From: CAZCZZ01 sp964503335
Lineage (GTDB): Bacteria > Verrucomicrobiota > Kiritimatiellia > CAIVKH01
NCBI GenBank assembly: GCA_964503335.1
Contig: CAZCZZ010000089.1
Coordinates: 1-10,197, forward strand
Length of the DNA stretch: 10,197 nt
Direction of reading: 5' to 3'
Part shown: piece by piece, positions 5,297 through 10,197 of the stretch
Numbering within the stretch: position 1 is the stretch's first letter
Layout: the number at the start of each line of letters is the position of its first letter
Position numbers and translations under genes: made by a program
The notes under the pieces: generated by a model
The model's database searches: none
What the model was told of the DNA's origin: nothing
What the model saw: only the letters and a program-made list of their open reading frames with translations

Positions 5297-6133
5297 GATG
5301 ACTGCCGCGAGGCGGATCCACTGGTCCACCGTCAGGTTCTCGGGCCGGTCCTTGTCGTTCGCACCGGCGGCCGCGAGCGCTTCGGCGCGACGATCAGCGC
5401 TAACGTGCGGGAACTCGCGCGACAGGCTGCTCTGCATCTGCTTCCGGCGGTGCGAGAAGAGGCGGCGCACAAGATCGCGGAACGCGACGCGGCTGACGGA
5501 TAGTCGTCGCTCTTCCTTCCGTCTCTCCAGCACGACGACGGCTGAGCGGATTTGGGGCGGCGGCAGGAAGCAGTTGGGCGAAATGATCTTCCCGATGCGC
5601 GTCTCGTAGTCCACCTGCGCGCAGATACCGAGCAGGCCGTAATCCTTGGTGGACGGTTTTGCTGCAAGCCGGTCCGCGACCTCTTCCTGCACGGTGACGA
5701 CGATGCGATCGGGTCCCGGATTGCAGGCGAAAATCTCCATCAGCATGCGGCTGCCGACGGAGTAGGGGAGATTGGAGATGACCTTGCGCACACCTTCCGA
5801 GGAGAAGATCATCTGGTAGTCGAGATCGAGCGCATCCTGATGGCGCAATTCAAGGTGTGACGCGTGGGGAAAATAGCCCGCGATGTGTTTTGCCAGCACG
5901 TCATCCTTCTCGACGGCGATGACGCGCTTCGCCCTGGCGACGAGTGGTGAGGTCAGGGCGCCGAGGCCGGGTCCGATTTCAAGGACGACGTCGTCCGGCT
6001 GGATGTCGCCAAGCTTGACGATGATGTCGATAATGTTGGCATCGATCAGGAAATTCTGGCCGAGGACTTTCGACGGCTTGAAGTCGAGTGTCGCAAGGAG
6101 CGAGCGCACGTCGCTGGGCTTCGTGGGGTCCAT
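5282..6133 (-). CDS. rsmA: 16S rRNA (adenine1518/1519-N6)-dimethyltransferase RsmA/KsgA
   Basis: RsmA dimethylates two adjacent adenines near the 3' end of 16S rRNA with S-adenosylmethionine during small-subunit maturation. From the ATG at 6133 it has 283 residues. GQNFL (25-29) is the conserved N-terminal motif. EIGPGLGALT (52-61) is SAM motif I. VEKDD is the acidic end of beta-2, QDAL the motif III region, and NLPY (121-124) the catalytic motif IV. PPPQIRSAVVVLERR (from 191) and FSHRRKQM (from 226) lie in the C-terminal domain. The ATG shares one base with the pdxA stop (TGATG), implying translational coupling. A GTG at 6145 would add MGAL and overlap pdxA by 13 nt, and is less likely. It is the third gene of surA-pdxA-rsmA. 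Length and motifs are normal. Confidence 0.96.
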   Translation of the reverse strand: MDPTKPSDVRSLLATLDFKPSKVLGQNFLIDANIIDIIVKLGDIQPDDVVLEIGPGLGALTSPLVARAKRVIAVEKDDVLAKHIAGYFPHASHLELRHQDALDLDYQMIFSSEGVRKVISNLPYSVGSRMLMEIFACNPGPDRIVVTVQEEVADRLAAKPSTKDYGLLGICAQVDYETRIGKIISPNCFLPPPQIRSAVVVLERRKEERRLSVSRVAFRDLVRRLFSHRRKQMQSSLSREFPHVSADRRAEALAAAGANDKDRPENLTVDQWIRLAAVILTDH

Positions 6134-7113
6134 CAACGCGCCCACGGATTGCCGCGCCTTGCGAGGGCGATCGCCTGCCGGATGGCCTCGGTCATGCTGG
6201 ATGGATTGGCCTGGTTCTTCCCGGCAAGGTCAAAGGCGGTGCCGTGGTCGGGAGATGTGCGGATGATGGGCAGGCCGAGTGTGAGGTTCACGCCTTTGTC
6301 GAAAGCGATCAACTTGAGAGGTGCAAGGCCTTGATCGTGGTACATCGCCACGACAACATCGAAAGCCCCGCGTGCTGCGTGGTGGAAAACGGTATCGCCA
6401 GGATGAGGACCGGATACGCGCACGCCCTTGCGACGCATGGTATCGACGACCGGCTTGATGACCTTGAGATCTTCCTGCCCGATGTCACCGTTCTCGCCTG
6501 CATGCGGATTCAACCCGCATACCGCGATCCGTCCACGCGGGAATCCGAGCCAGGGCAGAGCCCTGGCGGCCATCTCAATTGCCTCCCGGACCGTGGCTTT
6601 TGTAATGAGCCGGGGCACGCGCGCGAGGGGGACATGGCGCGTGGCAAGGACAACGCGCAGCGGGCCGCCGAAAAGCATCATCGCGTAACGCTTTGTACCT
6701 GTCAGCTCCGCGAGGAACTCCGTGTGGCCGGGAACATCCACCCCGGCTTTGTGAAATCCTTCTTTCGAGATCGGAGCCGTAACCATCGCGTCGAGCTCGC
6801 CCGCAAGGCATGCGTTTGCCGCCGCGCGAATCCATTCCGCGGCGCAGGCCGACGCTTTGGGGTCGATCTTCCCGGGTTTCCAGGCAAGCGATGAGGCGGG
6901 CAGGGGGTCGAGGACGAGGACATCCGGTGCGCGGCGGAAGGCACGTGCCTGAGCTTCGACGATGGGGGCGGAGCCGACGAGCGCGAATTCGACGTCTGCG
7001 GGCCAAACGTTTCCGGAAAGGGCTTTCAGGACGACTTCTGGTCCGATGCCGTTGATGTCGCCGAGGGTGATGCCGATGCGTAGACCCTTGTGTGCTTTGA
7101 CACGACGCCGCAT
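6133..7113 (-). CDS. pdxA: 4-hydroxythreonine-4-phosphate dehydrogenase PdxA
   Basis: PdxA oxidises 4-phosphohydroxy-L-threonine with NAD in the DXP-dependent route to pyridoxal 5'-phosphate; PdxJ uses its product. It has 326 residues from the ATG at 7113. Family motifs are GDINGIGPE (18-26), TAPISK (112-117), GHTEFLA (129-135), RHVPL, GLNPHAGE (200-207), YHDQGLAPLK (258-267) and RTSPDHGTAFDLAG (285-298). H160, H204 and H259 correspond to the three metal-binding histidines of the E. coli enzyme. The start lies 13 nt after the surA stop. The bases just upstream read GCCTCCC on the mRNA strand, so there is no Shine-Dalgarno, and translation may depend on coupling to surA. A TTG at 7167 lengthens the frame into surA without added homology. 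Confidence 0.96.
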   Translation of the reverse strand: MRRRVKAHKGLRIGITLGDINGIGPEVVLKALSGNVWPADVEFALVGSAPIVEAQARAFRRAPDVLVLDPLPASSLAWKPGKIDPKASACAAEWIRAAANACLAGELDAMVTAPISKEGFHKAGVDVPGHTEFLAELTGTKRYAMMLFGGPLRVVLATRHVPLARVPRLITKATVREAIEMAARALPWLGFPRGRIAVCGLNPHAGENGDIGQEDLKVIKPVVDTMRRKGVRVSGPHPGDTVFHHAARGAFDVVVAMYHDQGLAPLKLIAFDKGVNLTLGLPIIRTSPDHGTAFDLAGKNQANPSSMTEAIRQAIALARRGNPWAR

Positions 7114-7126
7114 AGGGAGGCCGCAA

Positions 7127-8083
7127 TCAGAAGATCTGGACGTAATGCTTGTTGCGAAGCCGGTCAATCCAGGCTTTGTAGAGGCGCGCGGCTTCGGTCT
7201 GCTTCAACTCGTCCTCGATGGTCTGTCGAACCGTTTCATACGGGACAAAGCCTGCCGCTTTCTTCTCTTCCACGCGGAGGATATAGAGCTCATCGCCGGC
7301 CTCGATCACGTCGCTCACGTCGCCGATCTGGATCGTCTCGACGACCTGGCGCAGTTCCTCGCGTAGGTTCTTGGGCTCGACCCAGCCCCAGTCGCCACCT
7401 TCGGAGGCTTTCATGCCTTCGGAACGCGCCTTGGCTACTTCGGCAAAGTCTTCGCCGGCGAGGATTCTGCCGCGAAGCACCACGGCTTCCTGTGCCTTGA
7501 CATCGCGGTCCTCTTGCGTGGCGCCCTTGTGCAGGACGAGGACACGAAGCCGGATCTCTTCGGGCGTCTTGTATTTGTCGAGCTGGCTGTCGTACGCGCG
7601 CCGCACCTCGAACGGGGAGACCTTTACCTTATCGGTAACTTCCTGCCGGCGCAGAAACGAGACGACAAGGCGGTCCCTGATTTCGTCGCGCCATTCCTCC
7701 TGCGTGACCTGTTGCTCGATCAGCGCCCGCTCGAAAGCCGCGCGGTCATTGTTGAAGCGGCTGAAGATGATCTCGTTGATCCGGTCGTTGACGAGCCGAT
7801 CGGGGATGGCGGCACCGCTCTTCTCGAAATCCTCAAGGATCAATGCCCGGTCGATGAGGGCCTCGAGGCCGCTGGCATAGACGGCTTCACGCCGGCTCCG
7901 CAACTCATCGCCGCCATAGATATCGGAGATCTGCTGCTCCGTGGGCTGAACATACGCCATGACCTCGCCTACGGTGATGACGCGGTCGTTGACGATCGCG
8001 GCGTAGCCGTCGAGGGGGAGCGTGCCGGCCTGGGCGAGGCCCCCGGCGAGCAGCAACAGGACTGTGCTTGTACGAAAAATCAT
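7127..8083 (-). CDS. surA: SurA-like periplasmic chaperone with one degenerate parvulin domain
   Basis: This is a 318-residue exported protein. The signal peptide is MIFRTSTVLLLLAGGLAQA. The SurA N-terminal module follows (YAAIVNDRVITVGEVMAYV, about 27-45, then helices to ~165, including ALIDRALILEDFEKSG and WRDEIRDRLVVSFLRR). One parvulin-like domain spans ~174-272 (EIRLRVLVLHKG, AGEDFAEVAKARSEG, GGDWGWVEP, GDELYILRV), and a C-terminal helix ends KHYVQIF. SurA holds unfolded outer-membrane proteins on their way to the BAM complex. E. coli SurA is ~430 residues with two parvulin domains; this one has a single domain. The histidines expected in the HIL-like strand and in the last strand (G-x-H-I) are V and Y here, so prolyl isomerase activity is doubtful. 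The ATG at 8083 is chosen because it opens the signal peptide; no clear ribosome site is seen. Confidence 0.85.
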   Translation of the reverse strand: MIFRTSTVLLLLAGGLAQAGTLPLDGYAAIVNDRVITVGEVMAYVQPTEQQISDIYGGDELRSRREAVYASGLEALIDRALILEDFEKSGAAIPDRLVNDRINEIIFSRFNNDRAAFERALIEQQVTQEEWRDEIRDRLVVSFLRRQEVTDKVKVSPFEVRRAYDSQLDKYKTPEEIRLRVLVLHKGATQEDRDVKAQEAVVLRGRILAGEDFAEVAKARSEGMKASEGGDWGWVEPKNLREELRQVVETIQIGDVSDVIEAGDELYILRVEEKKAAGFVPYETVRQTIEDELKQTEAARLYKAWIDRLRNKHYVQIF

Positions 8084-8227
8084 GTGATCCACGGAATCTG
8101 TAATCTTGCACAGGCCGTGCATGGTTCGCAACGCGATTCGCCGGGTCCAATCGAAGTTCGCTCTTGCAGCGAACACCTTGGGCATAGCACAAAGGGCCGC
8201 GATGGCGCTCAGGAGCAATCCGATTTC
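8084..8227. promoter_or_regulatory. Divergent intergenic region between surA and the FAD oxidoreductase
   Basis: This 144-nt stretch must carry the promoter of the surA-pdxA-rsmA operon and probably that of the oxidoreductase. I see no clean -35/-10 pair on either strand. It contains two small inverted repeats, TGCAC-AGGCC-GTGCA (8107-8121) and TTCGCT-CTTGC-AGCGAA (8157-8173), which could be operator-like but are short. AGGAG (8211-8215) lies 12 nt before the oxidoreductase ATG. Confidence 0.3.
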
Positions 8228-9277
8228 ATGACGTATCCGGGGGAATACACCGACAGGGCATCGCTGGGAACGATCGCAGTCGTGGGCGCCGGCATGGCCG
8301 GCGTGACGGCTGCGCGACTGCTGCACGAACAGGGATTCAGCGTCCAGCTCTTCGAAAAATCCCGCGGGCCCGGTGGCCGCATGGCTACCCGGCGCGAGGG
8401 CGAGTTCGTCTTCGATCACGGAGCACAACACTTCACGGCCCGCGACGATCTTTTCCAGCGCTACGTCAACGTGTGGCAGGAGCGCGGCGTGGCGAGCCTT
8501 TGGAGGCCGCGGCTTGCGATTCTTGAGGACAATGCGGTGAAACCCCTTGAAGATCGGGAGAGGCGCTATGTCGGAGTCCCCGGCATGAACTCGCTGGTGA
8601 AGGCGCACGCGATGGATCTGCCGGTGGCCAGCGAGTCCCGTGTGACTTCCCTTGTCCGCGATGGCAAGAACTGAGTGCTGGGCCTCGCCGGCGGGCAGAC
8701 GCGCGGGCCCTTCTTCGCGGTCATTCTAGCCATCCCGGCCGAGCAGGCGGTTACGCTTCTTGACGTTCAGCCATCCCTCCAGCAGCGCGCCGCGATGGCG
8801 CGTATGCATCCGTGCATCGCTTCCCTCGTCGTCTTTGAAGTCGACCTGGAACTCAACTTCGACGCGGCCTTCGTGCACGACTCACCACTCGTCTGGGTTG
8901 CCCGCAATGCGAGCAAGCCGGGTCGCGCGGATGGCGAATGCTGGGTTCTTCACGCATCACCCGCGTGGAGCCGGGCGCACTCAGCCGATGCGCCGGACGA
9001 CGCGGCCATCGAACTGCTGAAGACATTCAAGCAGCACGCGGGCGTGAGCGATGCGACCTGCCTGTTTTCACGCGGTCACCGCTGGCTCTACTCCGCGCCG
9101 GACCGTCCGCTCACGGAGGGCTGTCTCTGGGATGCCGACCTTCACATCGGGGCTTGCGGTGACTGGTGCCACAGCGCACGCGTCGAAGGCGCGTTCCTGA
9201 GCGGATGGAAACTCGCCGAGCGCATGGTGGCAAGCTTCGAGGCGGATCGGCTGATTGAGCGCCGCGCTCAGTCGTAG
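8228..9277 (+). pseudogene. Renalase-like FAD-dependent amine oxidase/oxidoreductase, interrupted by in-frame TGA
   Basis: The frame is continuous from the ATG at 8228 to TAG at 9275-9277 (349 codons) except for a TGA at 8672-8674 (codon 149). The N-terminal half has the FAD-binding VVGAGMAG (residues 18-25), EKSRGPGGRMATRR (43-56), FDHGAQHFTARD (62-73) and YVGVPGMNSLVK. The C-terminal half has GPFFAVILAIPAEQA, FSRGHRWLYS and the closing flavin motif ACGDWCHSARVEGAFLSGWKLAERM, shortened here to its recognisable ends. These are features of the COG3380 renalase-like family, cytosolic flavoproteins of mostly unknown bacterial substrate. The TGA stands where family members usually have Trp (DG-x-x-W before the G-P-F strand), so a single TGG to TGA change explains it. 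The rest shows no decay, so the mutation is recent, or it is a sequencing error. The 3' end overlaps the DUF3465 gene by 10 nt. Confidence 0.85.
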
Positions 9278-9726
9278 GTCTTCCCGTCCAACTGAATCCA
9301 GCCGCCCTCGCGTCGTCCTTGCGGATCCCGATGCGTCCAATGGATGGTGCCGCCCTGGTCGCTCCACTCGTACTGGCCCTTGAACGAAATCGTATCGCCT
9401 TCTTCCGCCGGAACCCGCTTTGCCAGATCAATGTTGTGCGCGATCAGCACGGAGTGGTCCCCGTCGAAATCGATAATGAAGCGCTGGTGCCGGTCGCCGT
9501 GGTTGTCGTCGGGCAGCACCTTCGCGATCCGGCCCTCGGCTTCGACCATGACGCCAGACTCTTCCCCGGCGTAGGCCTGCAGGATGCTTTCGACGCCGTC
9601 GGTTACGGGAGCTGAAGACTTCGACTTCCGGACGTCGATCACCTTAAAGGCGACGACGAGAAGTACGAATACGATCAGTTGAGCGGGCTTGAGTCCGCGT
9701 GGATTGAAACCGGGCAGTCGCTTCAT
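9268..9726 (-). CDS. DUF3465 family membrane-anchored protein
   Basis: This encodes 152 residues. A short basic start is followed by one membrane segment, LKPAQLIVFVLLVVAFKVI (about 12-30), then a linker and a C-terminal domain (~53-152). The domain contains GRIAKVLPDDNHGDRHQRFI, VLIAHNIDLAKRVP, EEGDTISFKGQYEW and GGTIHWTHRDPQGR. These match DUF3465, a small OB-like or beta-rich domain of unknown function, usually exported. The conserved histidines (DRHQRF, IAHNIDL, IHWTH) hint at metal or ligand binding, but that is inference. The ATG overlaps the stop of the upstream small gene by 4 nt (ATGA), so the two are co-translated. Its end overlaps the convergent oxidoreductase. Confidence 0.85.
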   Translation of the reverse strand: MKRLPGFNPRGLKPAQLIVFVLLVVAFKVIDVRKSKSSAPVTDGVESILQAYAGEESGVMVEAEGRIAKVLPDDNHGDRHQRFIIDFDGDHSVLIAHNIDLAKRVPAEEGDTISFKGQYEWSDQGGTIHWTHRDPQGRREGGWIQLDGKTYD

Positions 9727-9902
9727 GACCGGCGAAGACTCTTCAATCGCGTGTGCACGATCAAGGTCACAATGCGCCCGCCCTCATCAAACGTCGCATC
9801 AATCTTCTCCCGGTCCGCATCGGTAAACAGGACAAAATTCTGCGGCTGCCGTATCCGGATCGGCCGCCGCCGCTTCACAAGATCGATCGCCCACGCAATC
9901 AT
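9723..9902 (-). CDS. Unrecognised small basic protein upstream of DUF3465
   Basis: A 59-residue frame starts at the ATG at 9902. It reads MIAWAIDLVKRRRPIRIRQP and then an acidic/basic stretch including TDADREKIDATFDEGGR and a final VHTRLKSLRRS. No family is recognised. It is probably real because it ends in a 4-nt ATGA overlap with the DUF3465 gene and has a promoter-like TTGCCC-17-TACTTT directly ahead. The frame could be extended to an ATG at 10013, but that part would translate the palindromic repeat and is unlikely. No Shine-Dalgarno is seen, consistent with a leaderless transcript. Confidence 0.6.
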   Translation of the reverse strand: MIAWAIDLVKRRRPIRIRQPQNFVLFTDADREKIDATFDEGGRIVTLIVHTRLKSLRRS

Positions 9903-9908
9903 GGCGAT

Positions 9909-9937
9909 AAAGTACCCGGCCCGGCGAAAGCGGGCAA
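9909..9937 (-). promoter_or_regulatory. Candidate promoter for the small gene-DUF3465 pair (leaderless geometry)
   Basis: On the minus strand TTGCCC (forward 9932-9937) and TACTTT (forward 9909-9914) are 17 bp apart. The -10 ends 6 nt before the ATG at 9902, the same distance as the TATAGT box of the protease gene, so transcription would start about at the start codon. Confidence 0.45.
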
Positions 9938-9950
9938 CTGCGCTGGATTT

Positions 9951-9997
9951 TTCCAAGGATTGGAACTGCGGCGAAACCGCGTTTCCAATCCTTGGAA
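9951..9997. repeat. Long hairpin with nested palindromic arms
   Basis: The arms TTCCAAGGATTGGAA (9951-9965) and TTCCAATCCTTGGAA (9983-9997) are perfect 15-bp inverted complements. A central GCGG-CGAAA-CCGC hairpin (9968-9980) extends the stem after one mismatch. Each arm is itself a dyad, TTCCAA-N3-TTGGAA. It lies in the divergent gap between the small gene and the ABC ATPase. It lacks a T-tract long enough for a clear terminator (TTTTT precedes it at 9948-9952). It may be a dispersed REPIN-like element or a binding site array. Confidence 0.7.
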
Positions 9998-10006
9998 GAA
10001 CAAGTT

Positions 10007-10036
10007 TTGACACCTGTTGGACGGCGGTGCTATCAC
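10007..10036 (+). promoter_or_regulatory. Candidate promoter for the ABC transporter ATPase
   Basis: A perfect -35 TTGACA (10007-10012) is followed after 18 bp by TATCAC (10031-10036). This would give a leader of about 70 nt. A second -10-like TATAGG at 10072-10077 has no obvious -35. The start codon at 10114 is preceded by AGGGTG (10103-10108). Confidence 0.45.
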
Positions 10037-10113
10037 CCCTTTGCTCTCGCCGGAATTACTGCATAACGCGGTATAGGGTATTGTGCCCGCGGCTAGGAAT
10101 GCAGGGTGATTAC

Positions 10114-10197
10114 ATGGCAAAAGTACTTCTGGAAAACGTCTACAAGATCTATCCCGGCGGTGTCGTCGCGGTAAATGATGCGAACCTCGAAATCGAC
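10114..10197 (+). CDS. ABC transporter ATP-binding protein, UgpC/MalK type (N-terminus only)
   Basis: Only the first 28 residues are inside the window, beginning MAKVLLENVYKIYPGGVVAV. This is the characteristic first beta-strand pair of carbohydrate-uptake (CUT1) ATPases such as UgpC, MsmX and MalK. There L-E-N-V-x-K-x-Y-P-G-G is followed by AV-x-D and the L-E-I strand that leads to the Walker A, which lies beyond the edge. These cytosolic ATPases power sugar or glycerol-3-phosphate import and often serve several permeases. The ATG has a weak AGGGTG 5 nt upstream and a promoter candidate at 10007. The gene is divergent from the small gene-DUF3465 pair. The exact substrate cannot be read from this fragment. 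Confidence 0.8.
   Translation, partial: MAKVLLENVYKIYPGGVVAVNDANLEID

Noticed and set aside
4901..5503. 200-residue + frame opposite the beta-helix and ksgA genes
   Set aside because: It spans two confidently identified minus-strand genes and their promoter and has no domain character.
6131..6145. GTG at 6145 as the ksgA start
   Set aside because: It would overlap pdxA by 13 nt and add four residues with no homology. The ATG at 6133 forms the classical TGATG coupling.
8107..8173. Two short inverted repeats in the surA/oxidoreductase gap as regulator sites
   Set aside because: Stems of 5-6 bp are expected by chance in GC-rich DNA, and they share no sequence with each other. They are noted only within the intergenic entry.
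8672..8674. TGA read as selenocysteine or as Trp by an alternative code
   Set aside because: Family members have Trp rather than Cys here, no selenocysteine-type stem-loop was evident directly downstream, and TGA ends four other genes in the window.

Overview
The window looks like chromosomal, mostly housekeeping DNA from a GC-rich, double-membraned bacterium. The GroEL tail, the divergent-looking omega subunit, the lysyl-endopeptidase/VCBS secreted protease, the right-handed beta-helix protein and the start of a UgpC/MalK-type ATPase together suggest the Verrucomicrobiota/PVC group. That placement is an inference from gene style, not a proven assignment. The outer membrane is inferred from a SurA-type chaperone and several proteins with signal peptides.

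Left part (1-1860, + strand): the C-terminal third of groEL begins abruptly at about base 320. The preceding ~320 bases are not groEL and look more like minus-strand coding DNA, so a rearrangement or a chimeric assembly join lies near 280-320. A strong terminator closes groEL. A REPIN-like inverted doublet follows, then rpoZ (omega) with its own promoter, a related single REP-like hairpin, a very strong terminator, and smpB starting only three bases after the terminator's T-tract.

Middle (1873-5296): a large secreted serine protease of the lysyl endopeptidase (Achromobacter protease I) type carries six VCBS/FG-GAP-like units with an exact 44-residue period. It runs tail-to-tail, 4 nt apart, into a secreted beta-helix protein on the minus strand. 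The promoter of the beta-helix gene is embedded in the 3' end of ksgA.

Minus-strand operon (8083 down to 5282): surA - pdxA - ksgA, the same order as in the enterobacterial surA-pdxA-rsmA operon. It covers outer-membrane protein folding, pyridoxal-phosphate synthesis and 16S rRNA dimethylation. The SurA homologue has a single parvulin domain that seems to lack both conserved histidines.

Right part (8228-10197): a renalase-like FAD oxidoreductase gene is interrupted by one in-frame TGA where a Trp is expected. Its 3' end overlaps a DUF3465 gene on the minus strand, which is coupled by an ATGA overlap to a small unrecognised gene. A long hairpin with nested palindromes sits between this pair and the start of a sugar/glycerol-phosphate-type ABC ATPase that runs off the right edge. 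I did not find a clear new defence, mobile or biosynthetic system. The main points of interest are the groEL junction, the TGA, the REP-like repeats, the leaderless-looking promoters and the protease architecture.
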